DNA from: a virus
Reading direction: 5' to 3' (one strand)
IMG/VR virus record: IMGVR_UViG_3300044946_000077
Span: 1-44,426 of that record
DNA: 44,426 bases
Position numbers and translations under genes: made by a program. Below, piece by piece: positions 27,998 to 36,137 of the stretch (positions are counted from its first letter, which is position 1; every line of letters begins with the position of its first letter). A model generated the notes under the pieces. That model had not been told where the DNA came from. It made no database searches and saw only the letters and a list, made by a program, of their open reading frames with translations.

Positions 27998-29292
27998 ACA
28001 TTTTCATTCCCATCCTCAAGGTCGATGCCGCCAAACGCGAAGTCTACGGCGTGATGGCCGAGGACGCTGTCGACAAAGCTAACGAGATCTTCGATTACGA
28101 CACCTCGAAGCCTTACGTCAAGGCTTGGGTCGAAGATTTCGAGAAGACGACAGACGGCAAGAGCTTCGGCAACGTGCGCGCGATGCACTCATCCGTTGCC
28201 GCCGGCAAGCTGATTGGTATCACCTTCGACGATGCGAAGAAGTGCATCCCGGTTGTCGCGAAGATCGTCGACGACAACGAGTGGAAGAAAGTTGAGGAAG
28301 GCGTCTACACCGGTTTCTCGATCGGTGGGAAATACGTAAAAAAGTGGATTGATCCAGGCACAACCGCAACGCGCTATACCGCAAAGCCTTCCGAAGTGTC
28401 CATCGTCGACAATCCCTGCATGCCTGGCGCGAAGTTCACGATGGTCAAAGCCGACGGCGTCGAAGAGTCCAGGGAGTTTAAAAAGAACCTCTGGGACGTC
28501 GGCCGCTGCGCAGAACTCATTCAATCGTTGGCGTATGTACACGACGGCCTTGCCTATGAGGCCGAATACGAAAACGACGGATCACTTATCCCCGGCCGAC
28601 TGAAAGCGGCAGTCGAATCCCTCGTCGCGATCCTAATCGATCTCGCCGTGGAAGAGGGAAGGGAACTCACCGCGGGTTTAGTTGCGAAATTTCATAAAGG
28701 AGAAAAAGAAATGCCGAATACGGAACTTCAGAAGCACTTGGACGAGCTTACCAAGTCGATCACGAAAGACTTCGACGAAAAGCTCAAAAAGATGAGCGAG
28801 GCGCAAAACGTTCACCTTGGGGCCATTAAAGACCATCTCGACAGCGCCAGCGAACACGTCACGAAGTGCATGGGCGAAGGCGCCGAGAAGACTGCCGCAA
28901 AGGGCGATTTGTCAAAGGCCGGTTTCATTTCAGTGGGCAGGATGCCGGACGGCGTCGAGATCTTCAAGCGCGACCCGGCGTTCGTTCCCGCAACGCCTGG
29001 CGCGAATGCCGACCTTGCAAGCTTCAAATCTGAAGTCGAGAAGCAGTTCCAGGCACTCACCGCGGCGATCGAGAAAATCGGGCAGCAACCCGCAGGCGCC
29101 GCCGGCGCTGTCACCGGTCGGACCACGTCGAACGATGCCACAAAGGGCGCGAATCCCGATGGCAAGTCGAAAGCGCCAATCCGCTTCGTTCCTGGCGGTG
29201 TCGAGAAGTCCGAAGCCGCAATGGAGTTGATGAAGACGGCCCGCGAAAATCGCGAGCCGGTCAATCCGGAACTGCTCGCGGCGGCTCAGTAA
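27994..29292 (+). CDS. XkdF-like prohead protease fused to scaffold
   Basis: 432 residues, ATGA overlap with the metallopeptidase gene. Residues 1-160 match XkdF-like prohead proteases (FIPILKVDAAKREVYGVMAEDAVDKA..., NVRAMHSSVAAG, VYTGFSIGGKYVKKW, TAKPSEVSIVDNPC), with H and S of MHSS and GFSIG candidates for catalysis. Residues 160-235 are a helical linker. From residue 240 on the protein is scaffold-like: a charged coiled coil (ELQKHLDELTKSITKDFDEKLKKM), then Gly/Ala-rich. A strong internal ribosome site at 28696-28702 points to separate synthesis of scaffold, as for lambda C/Nu3. It shapes and matures the prohead. Confidence 0.75.
   Translation: MNIFIPILKVDAAKREVYGVMAEDAVDKANEIFDYDTSKPYVKAWVEDFEKTTDGKSFGNVRAMHSSVAAGKLIGITFDDAKKCIPVVAKIVDDNEWKKVEEGVYTGFSIGGKYVKKWIDPGTTATRYTAKPSEVSIVDNPCMPGAKFTMVKADGVEESREFKKNLWDVGRCAELIQSLAYVHDGLAYEAEYENDGSLIPGRLKAAVESLVAILIDLAVEEGRELTAGLVAKFHKGEKEMPNTELQKHLDELTKSITKDFDEKLKKMSEAQNVHLGAIKDHLDSASEHVTKCMGEGAEKTAAKGDLSKAGFISVGRMPDGVEIFKRDPAFVPATPGANADLASFKSEVEKQFQALTAAIEKIGQQPAGAAGAVTGRTTSNDATKGANPDGKSKAPIRFVPGGVEKSEAAMELMKTARENREPVNPELLAAAQ
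28711..29292 (+). CDS. Nested scaffold protein (in-frame internal start)
   Basis: ATG 28711 follows AAAGGAG (28696-28702) at 8 bases spacing. It opens a 193-residue product composed of an N-terminal coiled coil, a Gly/Ala linker and a C-terminal helix (EAAMELMKTARENREPVNPELL), typical of capsid scaffolds that end in a capsid-binding helix. Scaffold is needed in many more copies than protease, and nested translation solves this as in lambda Nu3. Parallel is inferred; the site is visible. Confidence 0.65.
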   Translation: MPNTELQKHLDELTKSITKDFDEKLKKMSEAQNVHLGAIKDHLDSASEHVTKCMGEGAEKTAAKGDLSKAGFISVGRMPDGVEIFKRDPAFVPATPGANADLASFKSEVEKQFQALTAAIEKIGQQPAGAAGAVTGRTTSNDATKGANPDGKSKAPIRFVPGGVEKSEAAMELMKTARENREPVNPELLAAAQ

Positions 29293-29331
29293 GAAATAGC
29301 AACAAGGCGCAGCAAAGATTTCCGAAGTGCA

Positions 29332-29358
29332 GGGCGGCGTGATGCCGCCCTTTTTGTT
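29332..29358 (+). terminator. Rho-independent terminator before capsid gene
   Basis: GGGCGGC (29332-29338), loop GTGAT, GCCGCCC (29344-29350), then TTTTTGTTT. A perfect intrinsic terminator between the protease/scaffold gene and the major capsid gene. It implies either partial termination or a separate capsid promoter in 29359-29411, where I could not identify one with confidence. Confidence 0.85.
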
Positions 29359-29411
29359 TGGGCTTTCGGTAGTGCGGACCTGAAGGCACCTCTCTCGAAA
29401 GGAAAACAGAG

Positions 29412-30872
29412 ATGCCGAATGGAAATTTGACCGACGAAACAATCGCATTGATGGAGATGGTGAAAGCGGACCTCGCCAAAGCCACCTATCAGACAAGCAC
29501 AGGCCTCACTCAGTACGACCTTGAGCAGACCGCTTACAACGTCTACCCGATTTTGTCGCCTCTGCGAAACCAGACGCCACGCGTCAAGTCGGATCGCGGC
29601 GACACGGCGACCCGTTGGAACGCTGTGACCGCGATCGACACGACCACAGAGTTTCCGGGCGTGTCGGAAGGTCAGCGCACGTCGAGCATCGGTGTGACGG
29701 TCACTCCGTTCACCGCGGCTTACGAGACGCTAGGCCATGAAGCCAGCACCACGTTTGAAGCGGAAGAAGCGGCCGAGAGCTATGCCGATGCACGTGCAAA
29801 TGCGGCAATGGCTGCTCTGCAAACGCTGATTCAGAACGAAGACAAGATCATCCTTGGCGGAAACAACAGCTACGCGCTGGGCACGCCGGCGACTCCTGTG
29901 CTCACTCCGTCAGCTTCTGGCGGGTCTTTGCCCACCATGACGCTATCCGTCATCGTGGTTGCTTTGACTCTTGATGGAAACCGACGCTCGAGCGTCTCTG
30001 GCGGCGTGGCGACGACGATCACTCGCAACAACAACGACGGCACAACCACTTCTGGTATCAAGGCCGGTTCTTCGGCCAAGTCCAGTAACCAAACCGCATC
30101 GATCACTGGCGCGACCGGTTCATGCCTTGCGACCGTCACCGCCAAAGCCGGCGTGATGGCCTGGGCATGGTATTGGGGCGTCGCTGGCTCGGAGCTGCTC
30201 GGCGCCATCACGACCGTCAACACCGTGACGATTACCGCGGCCGCCACTGGCACCCAAAACGCTTCTGCAATTACCGCCGACAACTCGAACAATGCTCTCG
30301 TGTTTGACGGCTTGATCACGCTGGCGTCGAAGACCGGAAACAACGGCTACTTCGCATCGCTTGGCGGCGCCGGCTTCACGTCAGACACCGCTTCCGGCAT
30401 CGTCGAAATCGATGTGATGCTCCAGTCGTTCTACGACAACTACCGCCTGGGCCCGACGAAGCTGTGGATCTCGTCGCAGGAAGCTCGCAACATCAACAAG
30501 AAAGTCATCGGCAATGGCGGCGCCCCGCTGATTCGCTTTGCGATGGACAATGCCGGCGGCCAGGCGTTCACACGGTTGATTGCTGGCACTGCTATTGGCC
30601 AGTATTTCAACAAGTTCACTGGCGAGCTGATCGACATGCAAGTCGAGCCGTTCTTGACTGCTGGCACTCTTTTGGCTGTCGCCAGCAAGCTGCCTTATGC
30701 CGTTCCGAATGTGCCTGCGGAAGCGTTCCGCATCAAAGCGCGCCGCGAGTATTACGGCATGGACTGGCCGGTCACGACCCGCACATATTTCCACGGCGCT
30801 TATGTGACCGAAGTGCTCCAGCACTACGCAACGTTCTCGCTGGGCCTCATCCAGAACATCGGAAACAGCTAA
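29412..30872 (+). CDS. Major capsid protein (HK97 fold) with Ig-like insertion
   Basis: 486 residues, ATG with GAAAGGAAAA. The N-arm and first part (LTDETIALMEMVKADLAKATYQT..., RWNAVTAIDTTTEFPGVSEGQR, LGHEASTTFEAEEAA) and the C-terminal half (IVEIDVMLQSFYDNYRLGPTKLWISSQEARNI, YFNKFTGELIDMQVEPFL, EYYGMDWPVTTRTY) fit a HK97-fold capsid protein. Residues about 165-285 are a Thr/Ser/Ala-rich beta insertion (e.g. VATTITRNNNDGTTTSGIKAG), probably a surface Ig-like domain. Flanked by terminators on both sides, consistent with high independent expression. Confidence 0.85.
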   Translation: MPNGNLTDETIALMEMVKADLAKATYQTSTGLTQYDLEQTAYNVYPILSPLRNQTPRVKSDRGDTATRWNAVTAIDTTTEFPGVSEGQRTSSIGVTVTPFTAAYETLGHEASTTFEAEEAAESYADARANAAMAALQTLIQNEDKIILGGNNSYALGTPATPVLTPSASGGSLPTMTLSVIVVALTLDGNRRSSVSGGVATTITRNNNDGTTTSGIKAGSSAKSSNQTASITGATGSCLATVTAKAGVMAWAWYWGVAGSELLGAITTVNTVTITAAATGTQNASAITADNSNNALVFDGLITLASKTGNNGYFASLGGAGFTSDTASGIVEIDVMLQSFYDNYRLGPTKLWISSQEARNINKKVIGNGGAPLIRFAMDNAGGQAFTRLIAGTAIGQYFNKFTGELIDMQVEPFLTAGTLLAVASKLPYAVPNVPAEAFRIKARREYYGMDWPVTTRTYFHGAYVTEVLQHYATFSLGLIQNIGNS

Positions 30873-30910
30873 ACGAAATCGCCGGGCTGGCCGCACCAGC
30901 TCGGTGAAGG

Positions 30911-30983
30911 ATCCGGGATGCGCCTCCTGGATCCGGGATTGCGGAGAGCGCTGAAACCTCCCAGCGCTCTCCGCATCATTTTT
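30911..30983 (+). terminator. Double hairpin with strong terminator after capsid gene
   Basis: First hairpin: ATCCGGGA (30911-30918) with TCCTGGAT (30925-30932), one G-U. It is formed within a direct repeat GGATCCGGGAT (30909-30919 and 30929-30939). Second: a 13-bp stem, 30940-30952 (TGCGGAGAGCGCT) with 30963-30975 (AGCGCTCTCCGCA), loop of 10, then TCATTTTTC. This is a strong intrinsic terminator ending the capsid transcript. Confidence 0.85.
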
Positions 30984-30994
30984 CGGACTGAACT

Positions 30995-31609
30995 ATGTCA
31001 AACGCGATCGACCTCGTCGTTCTGAACGACTTAAAGCTCTGGCTCGATATCCCGCTCGGCACAACTACGGACGACACGCTTCTCGGCACCCTCATCACCA
31101 ACGTCTCGCAGGCGATTTTGACGCGGCTCAAGCGCGTCTCTCTCGTCGTTTCCACTTATGCCGAAGCCTACGATGGCAGCGGAACGCCGCAGCAAGCGCT
31201 GCGCCAGTTTCCGATTACTTCGGTCTCGTCGCTCACCATCAACAGCGTGCCGATCATCGCATCGCCTGACGGCGTGCAGACCGGCTACACCTTCGACGAA
31301 TACGTCCTGAAGCTCGTAGGGACGCCGATCTCGTATCCCTTTGGGCCTGGAGTATACGGAGCGCCGTCCACCTTCCTGAAAGGCTTCCAAAACGTTTCTG
31401 TGACCTATGACGCGGGCTACGCGGCGATTCCATTCGACATCAACGAAGCCGCGAAGGAATGGTGCGCAGTGCGTTACCGAGCAAGGAAGTGGATTGGCCA
31501 AACCTCGAAGCACCTGGCGACTGGCGAAACAGTGTCGTTTTCTCAGAAGGCTATGCCTGATTTTGTGCGCGACACCCTCGACCGTTACGAACGGAAGATC
31601 CCGGTTTGA
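30995..31609 (+). CDS. Head-tail connector (HK97 gp6-like)
   Basis: 204 residues. N-terminal helices (LVVLNDLKLWLDIPLGTTTDDTLLGTLITNVSQAILTRL) and a C-terminal helix (DINEAAKEWCAVRYRARKWIG) surround a beta insertion (QFPITSVSSLTINSVPII), the usual plan of phage gp6-like head-tail connectors that attach below the portal. First gene after the capsid, the expected place. Confidence 0.75.
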   Translation: MSNAIDLVVLNDLKLWLDIPLGTTTDDTLLGTLITNVSQAILTRLKRVSLVVSTYAEAYDGSGTPQQALRQFPITSVSSLTINSVPIIASPDGVQTGYTFDEYVLKLVGTPISYPFGPGVYGAPSTFLKGFQNVSVTYDAGYAAIPFDINEAAKEWCAVRYRARKWIGQTSKHLATGETVSFSQKAMPDFVRDTLDRYERKIPV

Positions 31610-31824
31610 TCGCGAAAAAACTGCTGCCGGCAACGGTCGCGCTCTTTGCGCTGAGTCTCGCCGGCTGCGCTGTGCGTGGTCATTCCGTGGCCGTCCCGGG
31701 CTGCAAGGACGCCTATGCGGCCGTTCCTGACGGTTGCTATGCGCAAAAGTTCGCCGATCGCGTCGAAGTGCGCTGCCACGACAGCAACAACACCTATTTC
31801 TGCGGCAAAAAACTGAAGCAATGA
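31606..31824 (+). CDS. Small lipoprotein
   Basis: 72 residues from TTG overlapping the connector's TGA. Signal peptide with lipobox: LLPATVALFALSLAGC (Cys at residue 21). The mature 52 residues contain five cysteines (GCKDAY, GCYAQ, RCHDS, FCGKK), likely disulphide-bonded in the periplasm. It is overlapped with the next gene. A lipoprotein gene wedged between head-tail connector genes suggests an envelope function, such as blocking superinfection, made late; that is inference. Confidence 0.7.
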   Translation: MIAKKLLPATVALFALSLAGCAVRGHSVAVPGCKDAYAAVPDGCYAQKFADRVEVRCHDSNNTYFCGKKLKQ

Positions 31825-32294
31825 TCACCGCCCAAGTCGACGCTTCCCGCGTAAAAGAACGCCTCAACGGAAGCTCGAGCAAAGTTCTGGCTGCGCTTAA
31901 AGGCCAGCTCGAGATCCAGACCGGTATGCTCGCGAATTACATTCGCGCCGACAAGCTTTCCGGCCAGGTCCTGAAGAATCGTACCGGCAACTTGCGCAAC
32001 TCGGTTCTTCCTATGGTCGACGCTTCTGGCGTGCTGATGACCGGCAAAGTTTACGTCGACAGCACCGCGCTCTATGGCGCTTACCAGGAATATGGCGCGC
32101 ACATTCCCGATCGCTATCCGGTCAATGCGAAGGCGCTGCGCTGGTACGCCGCCGGCGGATCACCGATTTTTGCCATGCATGCGCGCGCGTTCGACCTTCC
32201 GCCGCGGCCGTTCATGGCGCCGGCGCTTGCTGAGAAGTCCGCGGAGATCACAGCGGCTTTGCAGACGTCTGTAAACCAAGCCATTCAAGAATGA
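31821..32294 (+). CDS. HK97 gp10-like neck/tail protein
   Basis: 157 residues, ATGA overlap. Pattern NRTGNLRNSVLPMVD..., YVDSTALYGAYQEYGAHI, PPRPFMAPAL is diagnostic of HK97 gp10-like proteins (RTGxLxxS; YAxxxEFG; RPFxxPA). These proteins complete the head-tail joint. Between connector and tail terminator as expected. Confidence 0.8.
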   Translation: MITAQVDASRVKERLNGSSSKVLAALKGQLEIQTGMLANYIRADKLSGQVLKNRTGNLRNSVLPMVDASGVLMTGKVYVDSTALYGAYQEYGAHIPDRYPVNAKALRWYAAGGSPIFAMHARAFDLPPRPFMAPALAEKSAEITAALQTSVNQAIQE

Positions 32295-32755
32295 TTGCCA
32301 CACGCGAAGCGATTTCTGCGGCGCTGTTTGCCTTGATTCAGAACGCCGCGTATGAACCGCCCGTCGCGACCTTTTCGCGGAAATACATTTCGAGCACCGA
32401 CCTCGGCACAGCGAACACGCCGGCAATCGTCATGGTCGTCAAAGACGAGCTGGCAAAAATGTCCGGCCACGGCATCCCCATCAAGTGGGTGCTCAACCTC
32501 CACGTTTTTGTTTTCGTCTCGACGGCTGATCCGAATCCCGACAATCAGCCGGAAACCGTTCTGAACAACATCCTCGACGCGATCGAGCTGGCGATTCTGC
32601 CGCCGCTTCAGCCAGGAGTGCTGATCGGCGGCCGGCAGACGCTGCAGGGCCTGGTCTACGACTGCCGCATCAACGGCGCGATCGAGCGAGATCCCGGATT
32701 TATCGGCGGCATTGGCGCAGCTGCTATCCCCATCGAAATCACAACGACTTCTTAA
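32291..32755 (+). CDS. Tail terminator-like protein
   Basis: 154 residues, ATG overlapping the previous stop. N-terminal helix (TREAISAALFALIQNAA), then strands including KWVLNLHVFVFVSTADPN and a helix (PETVLNNILDAIELAILPP), ending in GLVYDCRINGAIERD... . Layout and gene order (after gp10-like, before tail tube) fit a tail terminator/completion protein. No specific motif. Confidence 0.65.
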   Translation: MIATREAISAALFALIQNAAYEPPVATFSRKYISSTDLGTANTPAIVMVVKDELAKMSGHGIPIKWVLNLHVFVFVSTADPNPDNQPETVLNNILDAIELAILPPLQPGVLIGGRQTLQGLVYDCRINGAIERDPGFIGGIGAAAIPIEITTTS

Positions 32756-32767
32756 AGGAGAAAACGC

Positions 32768-33529
32768 ATGCCAGCACCAGGCGTTTATTTTGGCAGTGGA
32801 ACGATCTTCGCAAAGCCGACCGCAGGGAACGAGGGCGCAAACCCGACGCCCATGTCGATCGGCATCATGCAGGACTGCAGCTTTGAAGTCAGCCGCGAAA
32901 TCAAGGAGCTTTACGGGCAGTACCAGGCTCCTGTCGCGATCGCGCCGGCGAAGCATAAGTTCACCGGCAAAGCGAAGTTCGCGCAAATCTTCGGGAAGCA
33001 ACTCTCCGACTTGATTTATGGGCAGGGAACTGCGAACTCGCAGCATTTGACCCAGATCAACGAATCTCACGCCGTGCCGACGACTCCCTTCCAGGTCACA
33101 ATCGCGCCGCCAGGCGGCGGCACCTTCGTCGAAGACCAGGGCGTGACCTTGTCCACGACCGGACTTCCCCTCACCCGAGTCGCGTCGGGCCCGGTCACCG
33201 GGCAGTACAGCGTGAACGAATCGACCGGCGTCTACACCTTCGCCTCGGCCGATACCGGCAACATCGAGCTCATCAACTACGTCTACAACCTCGCTGCAAC
33301 CGGCGTGAGCATGACGTTCGCGAACCAGCTGATGGGCTATGGTCCGATCATCGAAGTCAACCTGGTCGTTCCGTACAACAACTCGCAAGCACTGCTCAGA
33401 ATCTTCAATGCCGTCGTCTCGAAATGGAGCTTCCCCACCAAGAACGACGACTTCGTGATTGAAGACTTCGAGTTTGCGGCTTTCGCGAACGCGGCCGGGA
33501 ACGTGTTCGAGCTGAACTCTTCGCAGTAA
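32768..33529 (+). CDS. Major tail (tube) protein
   Basis: 253 residues, ATG with AAAGGAGAAAA. The start PGVYFGSGTIFAKPTAG..., the long beta segments and the C-terminal EDFEFAAFANAAG fit a siphovirus tail-tube protein. Residues about 120-180 contain an added beta module (LTRVASGPVTGQYSV..., GVYTFASADTGN) also present twice in the tail-tip protein. A strong hairpin follows the stop. Confidence 0.75.
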   Translation: MPAPGVYFGSGTIFAKPTAGNEGANPTPMSIGIMQDCSFEVSREIKELYGQYQAPVAIAPAKHKFTGKAKFAQIFGKQLSDLIYGQGTANSQHLTQINESHAVPTTPFQVTIAPPGGGTFVEDQGVTLSTTGLPLTRVASGPVTGQYSVNESTGVYTFASADTGNIELINYVYNLAATGVSMTFANQLMGYGPIIEVNLVVPYNNSQALLRIFNAVVSKWSFPTKNDDFVIEDFEFAAFANAAGNVFELNSSQ

Positions 33530-33530
33530 T

Positions 33531-33566
33531 TTTTAGGGGCCGGTTAAATTTTAACGGCCCCCTAAA
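33531..33566 (+). terminator. Terminator-like hairpin after tail tube gene
   Basis: TTTAGGGGCCG (33532-33542) pairs with CGGCCCCCTAAA (33555-33566). The inner GTTAA/TTAAC pairs continue the stem with a bulged G, leaving a tiny loop. The A-rich/T-rich flanks suit termination in either direction. It separates the abundant tube protein from the low-abundance tail chaperones. Confidence 0.7.
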
Positions 33567-33599
33567 GTTTCAAGCACCAATGTCCGCTGGAGGCGCACA

Positions 33600-33890
33600 G
33601 TGCCAATTGTGAAAGCAACGATCGAGGGGCGCGAATATTCCTTTGCGCCCCTCACCTGGGACCAGCTCGATCAGATCGCCGAGGATCCTCGCAACGAACG
33701 CGAAGGAGTCAAACGCTGGTTCCCACTGATCAAGGACTCAGCCGAAAGAGCCGGCTCCGAAGTTCCAAATCTTGGACCGCTTGACTTGGACCGCTTCAAT
33801 GTGGCCTTTCCCGCCGCGGTTGAGGCGGTCAAAAAAGCTTCCGGCATGGTCGCCCTATCGCCGGGGGAAAAGCTTCCGGGCGCAGCCTGA
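33600..33890 (+). CDS. Tail assembly chaperone G-like
   Basis: 96 residues from GTG 33600 with GGAGGCG. Small alpha/beta protein (IEGREYSFAPLTWDQLDQIAEDPRN, then NVAFPAAVEAVKKAS), located between tube and tape measure, the fixed position of tail chaperones. Its end overlaps a -1 reading frame with coding character, and the sequence CCG GGG GAA AAG (33861-33872) contains a purine run suited to ribosomal slippage. Confidence 0.75.
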   Translation: MPIVKATIEGREYSFAPLTWDQLDQIAEDPRNEREGVKRWFPLIKDSAERAGSEVPNLGPLDLDRFNVAFPAAVEAVKKASGMVALSPGEKLPGAA

Positions 33891-34150
33891 GGGACGCGGT
33901 CGACGAAGCTTTCGGTCGACTCGTAACTGGGCCCGGATACACGCTCGAGTACATCGGGCGCCTCACGCCTGACGATACGGCAAAGCTTTTTCGTTACTGG
34001 ACGAGAAATCCTCAGGCTCACGAAATCTTGCTCGCTGTGCATGCCAAGCCAAAAAGCAAACGCGATGCGGCGCCTCAGTCGAATGAAGGCCTCGAGCAGG
34101 ACCTAATCGCTCAAGGTCTCTTGAAGGTGAACAGGCCAAAACGTGGCTGA
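33872..34150 (+). CDS. Tail chaperone T-like extension (via -1 frameshift)
   Basis: This reading frame has no normal start. It lies in the -1 frame relative to the G-like gene and runs to TGA 34148-34150, eight bases into the tape measure gene. Its product (DAVDEAFGRLVTGPGYTLEYIGRLTPDDTAKLFRYW..., basic C-terminus) fits the T part of a G-T fusion made by programmed -1 frameshifting near 33863-33872. The alternative is initiation at CTG 33887, which overlaps the G-like stop (CTGA). The fusion is expected to bind tube and tape measure during tail assembly. Confidence 0.7.
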   Translation, partial: ASGRSLRDAVDEAFGRLVTGPGYTLEYIGRLTPDDTAKLFRYWTRNPQAHEILLAVHAKPKSKRDAAPQSNEGLEQDLIAQGLLKVNRPKRG

Positions 34151-36137
34151 TGAACTAAACGTAAAAATAGTCGTCGACGCCTCTCAGCTCAGCGCTGGCA
34201 TGCAAGCGGCCGCCGGCGCGCTGGAATCGGCGTCGGTGAGGATGGCGCAGTCGCTAAAGGCTGCGGGCATGTCTTCCGCCGATGCCGCTTCGGCGATGAA
34301 GAACCTCGGCTTTTCGGCCGCCGAAACTTCCACGGCACTGCAAGGCGTAGGACTTGTTGCCGCACAAACAGCGACCCAGGTCGAAGGGACAACCGTTTCA
34401 CTGACCGGCATGGACCGCGCAATGGCGCTCTCTGCCGGCCGCATCGCCGGAATGGCCGCTGGCTCTGGAATGCTTGGGGGCGCACTTGGCCGCGTAGCAG
34501 CCGCCAGTTCCACGCTTGGCCCTATCCTAGCTGCAGCTTTCCCAATTGTGGCTGCCGTCGCTCTCGTCGACATCGCGTCAAAACTGCCGAATATTTTCCA
34601 CGAAATCATCGACGCTATTGCTGGTTGGGATGAGGCCAGCAAAAAATCCTATTCTGAGATCATCACTAGCAACACCAACCTTCTGCTCGAAAGCACCCGC
34701 CTCAAAATTCAGGTCGAAGCGCTCAACGAAATCGGAGCGAAGGGAACTGCGAAGTACGGCCTGGCGATCAAGGACAACGTTGACGCGCAAAAGGCCTGGG
34801 GCCAAACGTCGGCCGAGCTGCTTCGCATGCAGCAAAGCCTTAACAGGGAAATAGACAATCTTCGCATCGCGCCTGACACCGTCCCTGGCGCAGCGCCGCT
34901 CGCTCATTTCATCGCCGAGGCCGGCGACCACATGAAGCAGCTCAGGAAAGAGCTGGAAGAAGTCAACAAAGCGCTCGAAATTGCAACGCGGACAGAGCAA
35001 GAGTTAGCCCAGGTTGGCGCTCCGAAAGCGGCGGCTGAAGCCAAGGCCGCCGGGATCGACGAGCAGAAAAAAGCCCTGGAGAATCTCGCTAGGGAAACAG
35101 ACCGGCAAAGCAAAGAGGAGGAAGAAGCTGCGGTTAAACGCGGCAACGCCGAACGGCAAGCTGCGGAGGAAAAAGAGAGGCTTGACGAAGAAGTTGCTAC
35201 GCATTCGAGAGAAGTTGCGAACAAGGACCTGGAAGATTGGCGGCGTTCGCTAGTTCAGAAAACCTCCATCACCGAAGAAGAAGGAAGGAACGCGCTGGCC
35301 CAGATTCGCGCCAATGCCGAGTTGGCCGAAAAAGCGACGGCGGAGCATAAAGGCGCCGCGAGCCCTGAAATAAAAACTGAAGCCTTTGAAGCTTACAGGG
35401 AGGAAATCGCGATCATTCAGCAATTGGTCGCCGCCGAGGACGAACTTCAGGAAAAGCTTAAAGCAACCGGCGCGGCTCAGGACGACCCAAAGATCCTCGA
35501 GAGCATGCGACGCCAGGCTGCGGCGATGCAGCAAATGAACGTGGCCTGGGACCAGTACGCCGCGAAGGTTCAGCAAGTTATTCGCGCACAGCAACAGCAA
35601 GTCTCGCAAATGGTGAATACGATCGGCGCCGACTTCAGCCGCGGCATCGTCTCCTGGATGAACGGCCAGGAAACCTTCGGCCGCGCGATGCAAAAAGTGT
35701 GGACGCAGTTCGCCGATACGGTTGTGAGCTCGCTTCTCAAGGCCGGCTTTCAGATGGTTGCGAACATCGCGCTACAGAAGTCTTTGACCGACAGCACGAA
35801 GGTTAGCGACGCCGAAGCTGCAGCTCGCCACACCTGGACGGCGGTTTCTGCAATTCCGATCATCGGCCCTTTTCTCGCGCCGGAAGCGGCAGCCGCGGCG
35901 TTCGCCGGCGTGATGGCGTTCGAGAGTGGCGGCATGGTCCCTGGTTACGGCCCGACTCCCGCGATCGTCCATGGCGGCGAAATGATTTTGAACCAGGACC
36001 AACAGCGCGCCCTCGGAGGCGGTAGTCAGACTTTCAACTTCAATCACCACGGCGGCGGATCGGCCGAGCAGGTTCGCACCTCGAGCCGAGAATTTTTCAA
36101 GATGGCGAAGCGCGAGATGCGGAGGCTCAACCGATGA
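34143..36137 (+). CDS. Tape measure protein
   Basis: 664 residues, GTG start. N-terminal beta/helix start (ELNVKIVVDASQLSAGMQAAAGALESAS), a hydrophobic region (about 95-160: GRIAGMAAGSGMLGGALG, LGPILAAAFPIVAAVALVDI), then a long coiled coil rich in Ala/Glu/Lys/Gln (about 170-500), and a C-terminal membrane-active stretch (FLAPEAAAAAFAGVMAFESGGMVPGYGP). It sets tail length and helps DNA entry. Overlaps tail-tip gene by four bases. Confidence 0.9.
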   Translation: MADELNVKIVVDASQLSAGMQAAAGALESASVRMAQSLKAAGMSSADAASAMKNLGFSAAETSTALQGVGLVAAQTATQVEGTTVSLTGMDRAMALSAGRIAGMAAGSGMLGGALGRVAAASSTLGPILAAAFPIVAAVALVDIASKLPNIFHEIIDAIAGWDEASKKSYSEIITSNTNLLLESTRLKIQVEALNEIGAKGTAKYGLAIKDNVDAQKAWGQTSAELLRMQQSLNREIDNLRIAPDTVPGAAPLAHFIAEAGDHMKQLRKELEEVNKALEIATRTEQELAQVGAPKAAAEAKAAGIDEQKKALENLARETDRQSKEEEEAAVKRGNAERQAAEEKERLDEEVATHSREVANKDLEDWRRSLVQKTSITEEEGRNALAQIRANAELAEKATAEHKGAASPEIKTEAFEAYREEIAIIQQLVAAEDELQEKLKATGAAQDDPKILESMRRQAAAMQQMNVAWDQYAAKVQQVIRAQQQQVSQMVNTIGADFSRGIVSWMNGQETFGRAMQKVWTQFADTVVSSLLKAGFQMVANIALQKSLTDSTKVSDAEAAARHTWTAVSAIPIIGPFLAPEAAAAAFAGVMAFESGGMVPGYGPTPAIVHGGEMILNQDQQRALGGGSQTFNFNHHGGGSAEQVRTSSREFFKMAKREMRRLNR

